A stretch of 64,000 nt of DNA, taken from UMGS1696 sp964430105 (lineage in GTDB: Bacteria; Bacillota; Clostridia; Oscillospirales; CAG-272). Location: the NCBI GenBank assembly GCA_964430105.1, contig CAYSEF010000004.1, positions 1 to 64,000 of the forward strand, in the 5' to 3' direction. Below, piece after piece: positions 1 to 8,595 of this stretch. The translations under genes were made by a program, and so were the position numbers. The notes beneath the pieces are model-generated. The model had not been told where the DNA came from. It did not search any database and saw only the letters and a program-made list of their open reading frames with translations. Numbering within the stretch: position 1 is the stretch's first letter; every line of letters begins with the position of its first letter.

Positions 1-340
<340 letters not shown>

Positions 341-412
341 GAATTAATCCTCCTTGGAATTATAAACAATAAATTAAACATGAACCTGAATTCGTTCTAT
401 TAACCGTGTAAT

Positions 413-418
413 ATTATA
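413..418 (-). promoter_or_regulatory. Possible -10 box of the sugar ABC ATPase gene
   Basis: TATAAT is read on the minus strand about 75 bases before the ATG of the ABC ATPase. The base run 17 bases further upstream (TTCAAA) is a poor -35, so this promoter may need an activator. Apart from this, the 341-576 gap holds only AT-rich sequence and a small palindrome near 539-551. Confidence 0.4.
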
Positions 419-576
419 CCAAATATAAAGCCATTTTTGAAGAGTTTTTTTTACTGAATTTTAATTTGATACTTTGTGCATTCTGTACACGAATTAATCG
501 TTCCGGCTATCAAAGCATAAAACGTCCGAATTTCATGTTCTAATATTATTAGAGCAATAAAATGCCTGTAAAAGCT

Positions 577-2727
577 TTAATCGGAGAGTCCTTTTCTTGT
601 AAGTCCGATGCGCTTGCGTTTTATATCAACTGATTTAACCTGAACCTTTATAACATCACCGACTGAGAGTACCTCTGACGGATGCTTGATAAATCTGTCT
701 GCTATCTCACTGATGTGAAGAAGTCCATCCTGATGTACACCGATATCAACAAAAGCACCAAAATCTATTACATTTCGTACTGTGCCTGTGAGGATCATGC
801 CTTCGGTTAAATCTTCGAGTGCAAGAACCTTATCACGAAGGATCGGCGGCGGAAGTGCATCACGAATATCTCGTCCGGGCTTTTCAAGCTCACCGAGAAT
901 ATCTGTAAGTGTCATTTCGCCTATTTCAAGCTCGTCACACAGCTTTTTCATGCCGTATTTGCGAACATCTTCCTTTAGTGAGATACCTCCGCGAACATCC
1001 TCTCTGGTTTTGCCGAATTTTTTGAGAAGTGCAGCGGCAGCCTTGTAGGATTCCGGATGCACACCTGTATTGTCAAAAATTTCTTCGCCACCGGGAATAC
1101 GCAAGAAACCTGCCGCCTGTTCAAATGCCTTGGCACCGAAGCGAGGAACCTTGAGTATCTCTTTTCTTGAATTGAATTCGCCATTCGCTTCACGGTATTT
1201 TACGATATTTTTTGCGGATGTCATGTTGATTCCGGCTATATACGACAGAAGTGAGTACGATGCTGTATTTACGTCAACGCCTACTGAGTTTACACAGTCT
1301 TCTACAACGCCTGTCAAAGCCTCGTCAAGTCGTGCAGGCTTCATATCGTGCTGATATTGACCAACACCAATAGATTTGGGATCTATCTTTACAAGCTCTG
1401 CAAGAGGGTCTTGTAAACGTCTTGCGATGGATACGGCACTTCTTTCGGTAACATCAAAGTCCGGAAATTCCTCTGCTCCAAGCTCGGAAGCGGAATAAAC
1501 AGATGCGCCTGCTTCAGAAACGATGATATATTTAGTCTTGCCACCGATTTCAGCGAGAGTTTCTGCGATAAACATTTCGCTTTCTCCCGAAGCTGTACCG
1601 TTTCCGATAGCAACAACGTCAACTCCGTACTTTTCGATAAGTCGTTTTACAACCTTTTTTGATTCTGCAATACGCTCATGTGGCTTTGTCGGATATATTA
1701 CGGCTGTATCTGCTACCGCACCTGTTTTTGTGACTACTGCAAGCTTACATCCTGTACGATAGCCAGGGTCATATCCGAGTACGGTTTTGCCTTTAAGAGG
1801 TGACTGCATAAGAAGATTACGCAGGTTTAATGAAAACAGCTTTATGGCACTTTCCGAGGCAGTGTCGGTGAGCTCGTTTCTTATTTCTCTTTCTACAGAT
1901 GGTGCGATAAGTCTGTCGTAGCTATCGTTTATTGCTGCTGCGACATGAGAAAATGCCGGACTGCTTGAATTTATAACGACCTCTGAGAACAGGTAGTTCA
2001 AAATAACATCACGTTCAACCTCTATTGACACAGACAGTGCGTCGTCCTTTTCACCTCTGTTGATGGCAAGGACTCTGTGCGACGGGATTTTTGCGACTGG
2101 CTCGAAATAATCATAATACTGTTCATAGGTCGGGTTTTCGGTTGTCATTTTTGTGACTATCTTGCCGAAACGTGTTGTTAGTGAACGTATTTCTTTTCTG
2201 TAGTCGGCATTATCCGAAACATCTTCCGCAATAATATCCCTTGCGCCTGCGAGAGCGTCCTCGATTGATTTCACGCCGTTTTCTTCGTTGATGTATGTTG
2301 CGGCAGCTTCTTCTATCGATGGGCTGTACGAACGCTCCTGCTTCATCAGAAGGTCTGCGAGAGGCGATAATCCTCGTTCTCTTGCGATAGATGCACGAGT
2401 CTTACGTTTTGGTCGGAAGGGACGATAGATATCATCGACCTCTGTGACAGTTTCGGCATTTGCTATTGACTGCTCTATTTCAGGTGTAAGTTTGTTTTGA
2501 CCTGCGATGAGAGAGGCAACTTCTTCCTTACGCTTTTCAAGATTGCGAAGATAAGTTAGTCTGTCGAGCAGATTTCTGAGTACAGTATCGTCAAGTCCAC
2601 CTGTGACTTCTTTGCGGTATCTTGCCACAAAAGGTACTGTATTTCCGGCATCAAGAAGTTCTACAGCGGAATTCAGTTTATCCAGTGGAATATTTAATTC
2701 AGTTGCAAGCTTTTCGTTGATATTCAT
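577..2727 (-). CDS. tex: Tex family S1 RNA-binding protein
   Basis: The 716-aa product has the full Tex layout: N-terminal helical region, a YqgF/RNase H-like domain starting near residue 316 (VLGYDPGYRTGCKLAVV), helix-hairpin-helix region near residues 490-560 (SLLSYIAGINMTSAKNIV), and a C-terminal S1 domain (residues ~635-712, GMILTGTVRNVIDFGAFVD). Tex binds nucleic acid and influences transcription in other bacteria; its exact role is unsettled. The start ATG (2725-2727) has AAGGAT seven bases upstream. It lies 50 bases after rsuA on the same strand, so the two are probably co-transcribed. Length equals the family norm and no break is seen. Confidence 0.95.
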   Translation of the reverse strand: MNINEKLATELNIPLDKLNSAVELLDAGNTVPFVARYRKEVTGGLDDTVLRNLLDRLTYLRNLEKRKEEVASLIAGQNKLTPEIEQSIANAETVTEVDDIYRPFRPKRKTRASIARERGLSPLADLLMKQERSYSPSIEEAAATYINEENGVKSIEDALAGARDIIAEDVSDNADYRKEIRSLTTRFGKIVTKMTTENPTYEQYYDYFEPVAKIPSHRVLAINRGEKDDALSVSIEVERDVILNYLFSEVVINSSSPAFSHVAAAINDSYDRLIAPSVEREIRNELTDTASESAIKLFSLNLRNLLMQSPLKGKTVLGYDPGYRTGCKLAVVTKTGAVADTAVIYPTKPHERIAESKKVVKRLIEKYGVDVVAIGNGTASGESEMFIAETLAEIGGKTKYIIVSEAGASVYSASELGAEEFPDFDVTERSAVSIARRLQDPLAELVKIDPKSIGVGQYQHDMKPARLDEALTGVVEDCVNSVGVDVNTASYSLLSYIAGINMTSAKNIVKYREANGEFNSRKEILKVPRFGAKAFEQAAGFLRIPGGEEIFDNTGVHPESYKAAAALLKKFGKTREDVRGGISLKEDVRKYGMKKLCDELEIGEMTLTDILGELEKPGRDIRDALPPPILRDKVLALEDLTEGMILTGTVRNVIDFGAFVDIGVHQDGLLHISEIADRFIKHPSEVLSVGDVIKVQVKSVDIKRKRIGLTRKGLSD

Positions 2728-2777
2728 TTGGTGATCCTTAGTATTTTATATGTAGAAATTATTGTTGATATAGAAAA

Positions 2778-3473
2778 TCATTCTCTGCGAAGTAATTTTA
2801 CTTCATCTTCTGTCAGCTCACGCCATTCTCCTCGTGCAAGACTTGTATCTAACGGAATTCCTCCGAAGGTGATACGTTCGAGATACGTTATCTCACTTCC
2901 GACAGCGTGGAACATTCGCTTGATTTGATGATATTTTCCCTCAGTTACGGTTATCTTTCCGTGTGTGGGACTGTCCATTTCGACTTTGCAGGGCTTTGAA
3001 GTGAAGTCGGAAAGCTCAATACCGTTTTCAAGCTTGCTTATAGCATCGGTGTCAATAGGCAGACATTCAAATGCATATGTCTTTTCACAATGATGCTTTG
3101 GCGAGAGCAGATTATGAGCAGTTTGACCGTCGTTTGTTATGATGAGCAGTCCGAGTGTGTCGATGTCGAGTCTGCCACACGGAAAAAAGTCACGTCGTGA
3201 AAATTCCTGTGGAAGAAGCTTCATTACGGATTTGGGATCATCATCGGTGGTGGAAACGGTGTCGTTTGGTTTGTTGAGCATGATGTAGCGATATTTTGTG
3301 TATCCAAGTGTTTTTCCGTCTACAACAACCTCAGCAGAATTTTCGTCAACTTTAGCTGAAGGATCACGACATATTTTGTCGTTGACAGCAACACGTCCTG
3401 TGCGAATAGCGTTTCCGGCTTCCTTGCGTGAAAAAAGCCCGCTTTCCGCGAGAAATTTGTCAAGTCTCATCAT
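2778..3473 (-). CDS. 16S rRNA pseudouridine synthase, RsuA/RluB family
   Basis: The 231-aa product starts with an S4 RNA-binding domain (RLDKFLAESGLFSRKEA, about residues 3-35) followed by a pseudouridine synthase domain with the RsuA-family catalytic motif GRLDIDTLGLLIIT (catalytic Asp in it, about residues 96-109). The family isomerises specific uridines in 16S or 23S rRNA; RsuA (16S U516) is the likeliest member by length, but RluB/RluE cannot be excluded. I take the first of two adjacent ATGs at 3471-3473; the frame opens further upstream at a TTG (3488). The RBS is weak (GGAT), and the gene begins 24 bases after a 41-aa peptide gene, suggesting translational coupling. Confidence 0.9.
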   Translation of the reverse strand: MMRLDKFLAESGLFSRKEAGNAIRTGRVAVNDKICRDPSAKVDENSAEVVVDGKTLGYTKYRYIMLNKPNDTVSTTDDDPKSVMKLLPQEFSRRDFFPCGRLDIDTLGLLIITNDGQTAHNLLSPKHHCEKTYAFECLPIDTDAISKLENGIELSDFTSKPCKVEMDSPTHGKITVTEGKYHQIKRMFHAVGSEITYLERITFGGIPLDTSLARGEWRELTEDEVKLLRRE

Positions 3474-3496
3474 AATAAAATCATCCAATCATCCGA

Positions 3497-3622
3497 TCAT
3501 GCAAAATAAAGGCAGTAGACGGTGTAGGCGAAAATAGCGATGACGGCGATGGTTGCCAGTCCGCATAAAAATCCTATACCGAAGCTGCGCATAAATTTCA
3601 AAAACATAAATTTAGAACGCAT
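3497..3622 (-). CDS. Small 41-aa single-pass membrane protein
   Basis: A short frame encodes 41 residues beginning MRSKFMFLKFMRSF, a basic head followed by a strongly hydrophobic stretch (GIGFLCGLATIAVIAIFAYT, residues ~15-34), so one membrane helix with the N-terminus inside is likely. An excellent ribosome binding site (GGGGAG, six bases before the ATG) and a promoter at 3664-3692 make it a credible gene. It is the first gene of a transcript that continues into rsuA and tex. I do not recognise the family and propose no function. Confidence 0.7.
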   Translation of the reverse strand: MRSKFMFLKFMRSFGIGFLCGLATIAVIAIFAYTVYCLYFA

Positions 3623-3663
3623 AATGCACTCCCCAATGCGAGTTTTGCATTATAGTTCACCAT

Positions 3664-3692
3664 ATTATAACAGATTTATACGGGTTCTGCAA
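3664..3692 (-). promoter_or_regulatory. Promoter of the small membrane protein-rsuA-tex transcript
   Basis: On the minus strand TTGCAG (3687-3692) and TATAAT (3664-3669) are separated by 17 bases, about 40 bases before the start of the 41-aa gene. Confidence 0.7.
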
Positions 3693-3797
3693 GAGTATTT
3701 TGCTGTCACAGGCGGTGCTGTCGAGCGTGTGTGGAGATACAAAATGGGGGCGTGAAAAAAATCTTAAAAAAATTTTTGAAAAAAATCAAAATACCTA

Positions 3798-3826
3798 TTG
3801 ACAAACATAATTGAGTGTGATATAAT
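3798..3826 (+). promoter_or_regulatory. Promoter of tRNA-Gln
   Basis: A perfect consensus TTGACA (3798-3803), 17-base spacer and TATAAT (3821-3826) stands about 42 bases before the mature 5' end of the tRNA. Confidence 0.9.
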
Positions 3827-3867
3827 AACTACCGTCAGCCAAGCACGGCAAGCCGAGCAAAGCAGAT

Positions 3868-3938
3868 AGGGGTATTGTGTAAAGGTAGCACAGCAGACTC
3901 TGACTCTGTATGTCGGGGTTCGAATCCCTGTACCCCTG
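3868..3938 (+). tRNA. tRNA-Gln (anticodon CTG)
   Basis: The acceptor stem AGGGGTA (3868-3874) pairs with TACCCCT (3931-3937), with discriminator G. The anticodon arm is GCAGA-CTCTGAC-TCTGT, giving anticodon CTG, and the T-loop is TTCGAAT. The CCA end is not encoded. Confidence 0.9.
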
Positions 3939-3942
3939 TTAT

Positions 3943-3976
3943 AAATTCCGAGGACAAGTTTCTCGGAATTTTTACT
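3943..3976 (+). terminator. Terminator after tRNA-Gln
   Basis: AAATTCCGAG (3943-3952) pairs perfectly with CTCGGAATTT (3962-3971), followed by a T-rich run. It separates the tRNA from the metallophosphoesterase gene downstream. Confidence 0.85.
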
Positions 3977-4047
3977 TTTATGCGTTAATTTTATTTCGGG
4001 AATTCGCTTTCAAAAGAAGGCGATTTTTCTTTAGTCGGAGTATTCCT

Positions 4048-5151
4048 ATGTCTTTCTTCCGTATTCAACGTATTATCACTCTTGTCAGTCGGCTTGCTTT
4101 TTTCTTTATTTTGTTCTTTTCGTTTTGGGCTGTTCGTGTCCCTGCTATTTCGCCGTTGTCTGAGGCCGGAACAGCTGCCCTTTTTGCACTTCTTATAAGC
4201 TTTCCTATTGGTCATGCCAGCTCTTTCTGGTATATGGCAACTTCAAATCTCACAGTTATTTCATTTATATACGCTCTTTGCGATATAGTTATCAGAAGAA
4301 CTCAAAAATACGACACATGGCGTACATTTACACTTCAAGGCTTTCTGCCGATCATCTTGTGCGTGCTTTATATCCTCTACGGACTTATCGTGGCGAAAAA
4401 TATCCGTGTTAAGAGATATGCTATTCCAACCTCGCACCAGCTTCCGAATAGTCGCCTGCGTATTGTACTCCTTTCCGATATTCATCCATGGAGATTTCAA
4501 ACTAAAGCGGAGATAGCACGTATTTATAGAATGATTGATGACGAAAAGCCGGATCTTATAGCGTTGACGGGTGATATTTTCGACGAGAATACCACAAAGA
4601 AAATGTTCAATCGTTACATGGAGCTTTTTGCGGCATTTGCACCAAAGTATGGAATATACTATGTCTTTGGCAACCATGATGCAAACAGTCACTGGAGGAA
4701 GCCTGAACATTGTCGAGAAGATATCGTGCGTGAGTTTGAACATATAGGTGTAAAAATTCTCGAGGATGAAGCCGAGGTAATTGCGGGTGGCAAGGTTCGT
4801 ATTATCGGAAGACGTGATCTCGAGGAAGGGCGTCTGTCGGTTAAGGAGCTGTTTGATAAAATCGGGCGTTTTGGTGAGTTTAATCTCATGCTTTGCCATG
4901 AACCTGTAGAACTGCGTGAATGTGCCGAAAATGGGGCGGATCTCATACTTGCAGGTCATACTCATGGTGGTCAGATATTTCCGATAGGCTTGGTGACGCG
5001 ACTTTTTAAGATACACGAGGGAAATGTAGGCAAGATAGGACTTGGAAAAACATCGAATGCGATAATTACAAGCGGTGTTGGAACATGGAGCTATCCGATT
5101 CGTACACAATCACGCAGCGAAATCGTTGTTGTTGATGTGTATACGAAGTGA
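4048..5151 (+). CDS. Membrane-anchored calcineurin-like metallophosphoesterase
   Basis: The 367-aa product has about four hydrophobic segments in its first 115 residues, then a calcineurin-like phosphoesterase domain. The metal-binding motifs are visible in order: LLSDIHPW, GDIFDEN, FGNHDAN, LCHEP and AGHTHGGQ. This arrangement matches the YkuE/YaeI-like group of membrane-attached phosphoesterases, whose substrates vary (lipid phosphoesters in some). The frame is open upstream to 3910, inside tRNA-Gln, but ATG at 4048 has CGGAG eight bases upstream and lies after the tRNA terminator, so it is the better start. No separate strong promoter was found; the gene may depend on read-through or a weak promoter. 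Confidence 0.88.
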   Translation: MSFFRIQRIITLVSRLAFFFILFFSFWAVRVPAISPLSEAGTAALFALLISFPIGHASSFWYMATSNLTVISFIYALCDIVIRRTQKYDTWRTFTLQGFLPIILCVLYILYGLIVAKNIRVKRYAIPTSHQLPNSRLRIVLLSDIHPWRFQTKAEIARIYRMIDDEKPDLIALTGDIFDENTTKKMFNRYMELFAAFAPKYGIYYVFGNHDANSHWRKPEHCREDIVREFEHIGVKILEDEAEVIAGGKVRIIGRRDLEEGRLSVKELFDKIGRFGEFNLMLCHEPVELRECAENGADLILAGHTHGGQIFPIGLVTRLFKIHEGNVGKIGLGKTSNAIITSGVGTWSYPIRTQSRSEIVVVDVYTK

Positions 5152-5252
5152 AAATTGCCACTCAAACCGATTAGGGTGAAGATTTCCTTAGTATTGGATG
5201 TCTGTTTGGGATTTTCTACAAATTTTATATATATATTTTCTTGAAATTTTAC

Positions 5253-5281
5253 TTGACAAAATCACCGTGAAGTGGTATACT
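5253..5281 (+). promoter_or_regulatory. Promoter of the ylxM-ffh operon
   Basis: TTGACA (5253-5258), 17-base spacer and TATACT (5276-5281). Transcription would start near 5288, inside the inverted repeat at 5283-5303. Confidence 0.85.
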
Positions 5282-5282
5282 G

Positions 5283-5303
5283 TGTAAAGCGATTTACTTT
5301 ACA
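5283..5303 (+). promoter_or_regulatory. Inverted repeat at the ylxM-ffh transcription start
   Basis: TGTAAAG and CTTTACA form perfect 7-base arms around a 7-base centre directly after the -10 box. The placement fits a repressor operator or a 5' mRNA hairpin. No known regulator is claimed. Confidence 0.5.
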
Positions 5304-5337
5304 GCATAGCGCGGTGATTTTTATTTTTGAAAAGGAC

Positions 5338-5706
5338 ATGAAGTTTCCTCTTCTGCTCGACATCTATGGTGTGCTTCTCAGCGATCGTAAGCGCGAGATT
5401 CTCGATTATTATTTTAATGAGGATTATTCTCTTGCCGAAATTTCCGAACTGACGGGTATTTCAAGACAGGGCGTGCGTGATTCGATACGCAAGAGTAAGG
5501 ATGAGCTGTATGAACTGGAATCCAAATTGAAAATAGCAGAAAAAAACGAAACATCGGCGTCTCTCCTCCGTTCTGTCATTGCAGATTTGAATGATCTCTC
5601 GACGGATGCGGATAAGGAAGTCGAAAATCGCTTGAAATGTATGATAGATAAGCTCACGACGATCGGCTCATTGATTGAACCGACTCAGATAGGTGAGCAG
5701 AGGTAA
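5338..5706 (+). CDS. ylxM: YlxM/p13-like DNA-binding protein (UPF0122)
   Basis: The 122-aa protein beginning MKFPLLLDIYGVLLSD carries a sigma-70 region 4-like helix-turn-helix (YSLAEISELTGISRQGVRD, about residues 31-49) followed by a helical, charged tail. YlxM proteins are regularly encoded just before ffh and are thought to assist the signal recognition particle; in streptococci the protein modulates SRP GTPase activity. ATG at 5338 has AAAGGA close upstream; an in-frame GTG/ATG further upstream would start inside the promoter and is rejected. Eight bases separate it from ffh. Confidence 0.92.
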   Translation: MKFPLLLDIYGVLLSDRKREILDYYFNEDYSLAEISELTGISRQGVRDSIRKSKDELYELESKLKIAEKNETSASLLRSVIADLNDLSTDADKEVENRLKCMIDKLTTIGSLIEPTQIGEQR

Positions 5707-5714
5707 ATTACAGT

Positions 5715-7052
5715 ATGTTTGGTAACCTATCCGAAAAACTTGAAAATGCTTTCAAGAAATTCAAAAATAAAGGCAAACTTACCGAAGCTGACGTCAAGGA
5801 AGGTATGCGTGAAGTCCGTTTGGCACTTCTCGAAGCCGACGTAAACTATAAAGTCGTCCGCGATTTTGTCAAGACTGTAACAGAGCGTGCGGTCGGTTCG
5901 GAAGTTCTTGAAAGCCTTCTCCCTGCACAGCAGATCATTAAGATCGTGCATGAAGAGCTTGTTAAGCTCATGGGAGAAACTAACACAAAGCTGCAGATTT
6001 CTTCCCGCCCGCCTACAGTTGTTATGATGGTAGGTCTACAGGGTACAGGTAAGACTACTCATGCGGCTAAGCTTGCCGGAATGTATAAAAAACAGGGAAA
6101 GCGTCCTTTGCTCGTTGCTTGTGACGTGTACCGTCCGGCTGCTATAGACCAGCTCAAGGTCGTTGGTGCACAGATCGATGTTCCTGTTTTTGAAATGGGT
6201 GCAGGCGATCCCGTCGAAATAGCAAAAGCAGGTCTTGCACACGCTCAGCGATATGGACACGACATGGTGTTTATCGATACTGCAGGACGTCTTCAAATAG
6301 ATGAAGTCCTTATGGATGAGCTTGAAGCTATTAAACAAGCTACAGAGCCTACTGAGATAATTCTCGTTGTCGATGCTATGACCGGTCAGGAAGCAGTAAA
6401 CGTCGCTTCTACGTTCAATGACAAGCTTGATATCACGGGTGTGCTTCTCTCAAAGCTTGATGGCGATACTCGTGGCGGTGCAGCACTTTCAACACGTTAT
6501 GTAACCGGTAAGCCGATTAAATTTATCGGTACGGGCGAAAAGCTTGATGCTATCGAACCGTTCTATCCCGATAGAATGGCATCTCGAATTCTCGGAATGG
6601 GCGATGTGCTCACTCTTATCGAAAAGGCTCAGCAGTCGTATGACGAAAAAAAGGCGGCTGAACTTGAAAAGAAAATTCGTGAAAATTCCTTTACATTGAC
6701 TGACTATCTCGAACAGTTCCGTCAGGTGAAGGGCATGGGCAATCTTGAAGAGCTTGCGGGAATGATCCCCGGAATCAAGCCCGGCGCACTCAAGGATGCA
6801 AAAATCGACGAAAAGGCAATGGCACACACCGAAGCAATAATTCTTTCAATGACTGAAGAAGAACGTGAACATCCAAATGTTATAAATGGCTCACGCAGAA
6901 AGAGAATTGCGGCAGGAAGTGGTACTTCAGTCGAAGAAGTTAATAAACTGCTCCGTCAGTATGATCAGATGAATAAAATGATCAAACAGCTGACATCACA
7001 GTTTACCGGAAAGAAAGCTAAGAAAAAGATGAGACTTCCGTTTGGAATGTAA
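5715..7052 (+). CDS. ffh: Signal recognition particle protein Ffh
   Basis: The 445-aa GTPase shows the N-terminal helical N domain, G1 loop GLQGTGKTTHAAKLA (about residues 105-120), the RPAA motif (VYRPAAIDQL), DTAGR, and the GTP-specificity motif SKLDGD with GGAA. It ends in a methionine-rich M domain (MNKMIKQLTSQFTGKKAKKKM) that binds SRP RNA and signal peptides. It works with FtsY and 4.5S/scRNA to deliver membrane proteins co-translationally. It is full length and sits in the usual Firmicutes order ylxM-ffh-rpsP-khpA. Confidence 0.98.
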   Translation: MFGNLSEKLENAFKKFKNKGKLTEADVKEGMREVRLALLEADVNYKVVRDFVKTVTERAVGSEVLESLLPAQQIIKIVHEELVKLMGETNTKLQISSRPPTVVMMVGLQGTGKTTHAAKLAGMYKKQGKRPLLVACDVYRPAAIDQLKVVGAQIDVPVFEMGAGDPVEIAKAGLAHAQRYGHDMVFIDTAGRLQIDEVLMDELEAIKQATEPTEIILVVDAMTGQEAVNVASTFNDKLDITGVLLSKLDGDTRGGAALSTRYVTGKPIKFIGTGEKLDAIEPFYPDRMASRILGMGDVLTLIEKAQQSYDEKKAAELEKKIRENSFTLTDYLEQFRQVKGMGNLEELAGMIPGIKPGALKDAKIDEKAMAHTEAIILSMTEEEREHPNVINGSRRKRIAAGSGTSVEEVNKLLRQYDQMNKMIKQLTSQFTGKKAKKKMRLPFGM

Positions 7053-7150
7053 TTTCTGAAACGCTCGAGGCTCGTTTGTATTGGTAAAATTCAGAGGAAA
7101 ACTTTTGAAGGCTTTCCTCGTGAAAAAATAAATTAAAAAATAAATTTCAT

Positions 7151-7163
7151 GCGATAATATCGC
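7151..7163 (+). promoter_or_regulatory. Short palindrome before rpsP
   Basis: GCGAT-AAT-ATCGC is a perfect inverted repeat ending seven bases before the GGAGG of rpsP. A second imperfect hairpin (GAGGAAA...CTTTCCTC, about 7092-7116) precedes it. Both could shape translation of S16; no known r-protein leader was recognised. Confidence 0.35.
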
Positions 7164-7179
7164 AATTTTGGAGGAAAAA

Positions 7180-7422
7180 ATGGTTAAGATCAGACTTAGA
7201 AGAATGGGCGCAAAGAAGGCTCCTTTTTACCGCATCGTTGTTGCAGACTCTCGTTATCCCCGTGACGGTCGTTTCATCGAAGAACTCGGCTACTACAATC
7301 CTATGACTGAACCTGTAGAAGTTAAGGTTGACGCTGAAAAGGTTGCTAAGTGGCTCGCAAACGGTGCACAGCCCACCGATACTGTAAAGGCTCTCCTCAC
7401 AAAGAACGGTCTTATTAAGTAA
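7180..7422 (+). CDS. rpsP: 30S ribosomal protein S16
   Basis: The 80-aa product MVKIRLRRMGAKKAPF...YRIVVADSRYPRDG is unmistakably S16, an assembly protein of the 30S central/5' domains. ATG at 7180 has GGAGG five bases upstream; an in-frame start at 7168 would overlap the RBS. It is followed after two bases by khpA, with which it is commonly co-translated in Firmicutes. Confidence 0.97.
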   Translation: MVKIRLRRMGAKKAPFYRIVVADSRYPRDGRFIEELGYYNPMTEPVEVKVDAEKVAKWLANGAQPTDTVKALLTKNGLIK

Positions 7423-7424
7423 TT

Positions 7425-7691
7425 ATGGACAACAACACAAGCGCAAGCTATCACGATATTGACCTCGCAAAGGTTCTCGGCGATATGGCGCGCGCGATTG
7501 TTGACGACCCTGACTCCGTGAGTGTCACGGAAGAGGAAACCGAATCCGGTATTGTTTTGACTCTCAAGGTAGCAGAAGCGGATATGGGTATGATTATCGG
7601 CAAGCACGGTAAGATAGCCCGCGCTCTCCGCACCGTCGCAAAAGCCGCGGCAAAAATAGCTGACAAGAAAGTTACTGTAGAAATAAAGTAA
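7425..7691 (+). CDS. khpA: KH-domain RNA-binding protein KhpA
   Basis: The 88-aa protein carries one KH domain with the GxxG loop in MIIGKHGKIARALR (about residues 56-69). KhpA (YlqC) forms a complex with KhpB/EloR in several Firmicutes, binds RNA broadly and affects cell elongation. Its ATG begins two bases after the rpsP stop with no RBS of its own in the gap, so it depends on translational coupling. It ends the operon; a terminator follows at 7701. Confidence 0.92.
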   Translation: MDNNTSASYHDIDLAKVLGDMARAIVDDPDSVSVTEEETESGIVLTLKVAEADMGMIIGKHGKIARALRTVAKAAAKIADKKVTVEIK

Positions 7692-7700
7692 TTTTTGGAA

Positions 7701-7734
7701 CTGCATTCACGTTATTATGTGAGTGCAGTTTTTT
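7701..7734 (+). terminator. Terminator of the ylxM-ffh-rpsP-khpA operon
   Basis: CTGCATTCAC (7701-7710) pairs with GTGAGTGCAG (7719-7728, one G-T pair), followed by six Ts. Confidence 0.92.
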
Positions 7735-7746
7735 GCGTTTGCTTTA

Positions 7747-7775
7747 TTGTTATCGTAACAAAATTGTGCTATAAT
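7747..7775 (+). promoter_or_regulatory. Promoter of the PAP2 gene
   Basis: TTGTTA (7747-7752), 17 bases, TATAAT (7770-7775), 33 bases before the start codon. Confidence 0.65.
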
Positions 7776-7808
7776 ATCATGAGATAATATGATGGATTGG
7801 AGTAATAC

Positions 7809-8357
7809 ATGAATTTTCTAAACGAATTTGAGCTTCATTTGCTTCACATGTTGCATGACGTGTTGTATTGCGAGCTTGCAGACTCATTTTTTTCACTTAT
7901 CACCAAGCTGGCTGATGCCGGAGTTTTCTGGATAATTCTGGCGATAGTTCTGTTGTTTTTCAAAAAAACACGCAGAGCAGGGGTGGCTATGGCATTCTCG
8001 TTGATTTTGGGATTGCTGATTACCAATATTACTATAAAACCGCTCGTTGCACGAATCAGACCGTACGTTGTCGATCCGTCTATTGTATTGATAATTCCGC
8101 CCGAATCTGAATTTTCTTTCCCGTCGGGACATACATCAACAAGCTTTGAATGTGCATTTGCACTGTTTTGTTATAATAAAAAAGCAGGTGTTGTGGCTCT
8201 CGTGCTTGCTACAATGATCGGTATTTCACGTCTGTATCTAATGGTGCATTATCCGACAGATGTTATTTGCGGAGCTTTATTTGGCGTTGTGATAGCTATT
8301 GTTGCGGTTAAAATTGCAAATTGGGTCGTTGATAAGACAAAAATGCCTGCCGACTGA
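7809..8357 (+). CDS. PAP2 family membrane phosphatase
   Basis: The 182-aa protein has about five membrane helices and all three PAP2 motifs: KPLVARIRP, FPSGHTS and SRLYLMVHYPTD, containing the catalytic histidines. The family dephosphorylates lipid phosphates such as undecaprenyl pyrophosphate, phosphatidate or phosphatidylglycerophosphate at the membrane; undecaprenyl pyrophosphate recycling is a common role but is not proven by sequence here. It is transcribed alone, from its own promoter, with a hairpin at 8421-8446 that can end it. Confidence 0.9.
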   Translation: MNFLNEFELHLLHMLHDVLYCELADSFFSLITKLADAGVFWIILAIVLLFFKKTRRAGVAMAFSLILGLLITNITIKPLVARIRPYVVDPSIVLIIPPESEFSFPSGHTSTSFECAFALFCYNKKAGVVALVLATMIGISRLYLMVHYPTDVICGALFGVVIAIVAVKIANWVVDKTKMPAD

Positions 8358-8420
8358 TAGGCTTCCGTTGGTAAAGCGATGTTAAAAATAATTCCGTTGT
8401 TTTATAGAAAAAACAAAAAA

Positions 8421-8452
8421 CTCAGATACCTCGAAAGATATCTGAGTTTTTT
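8421..8452. terminator. Bidirectional terminator between PAP2 gene and tRNA-Pro
   Basis: CTCAGATA (8421-8428) pairs perfectly with TATCTGAG (8439-8446). There is a T run to the right and an A run to the left, so it can end both the PAP2 transcript and tRNA-Pro. Confidence 0.85.
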
Positions 8453-8454
8453 CA

Positions 8455-8528
8455 TCGGAGTGACTGGATTCGAACCAGCGGCCTCTTGGTCCCGAACCAA
8501 GCACTCTACCGGACTGAGCCACACCCCG
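8455..8528 (-). tRNA. tRNA-Pro (anticodon CGG)
   Basis: Read on the minus strand, CGGGGTG pairs with CACTCCG (one G-T pair), discriminator A. The anticodon arm is CTTGG-TTCGGGA-CCAAG, anticodon CGG, and the T-loop is TTCGAAT. CCA is not encoded. Confidence 0.92.
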
Positions 8529-8595
8529 ATTACCATGACATTATACCACAATATCATGGGGTTGTCAATAGATTTGCGAAAAAAATTGACAAAAA

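Noticed and set aside
4261..5109. 282-codon open frame on the minus strand opposite the metallophosphoesterase
   Set aside because: It is antisense to a clear enzyme gene, is rich in Cys/Ile/Tyr, has no RBS and no domain pattern.
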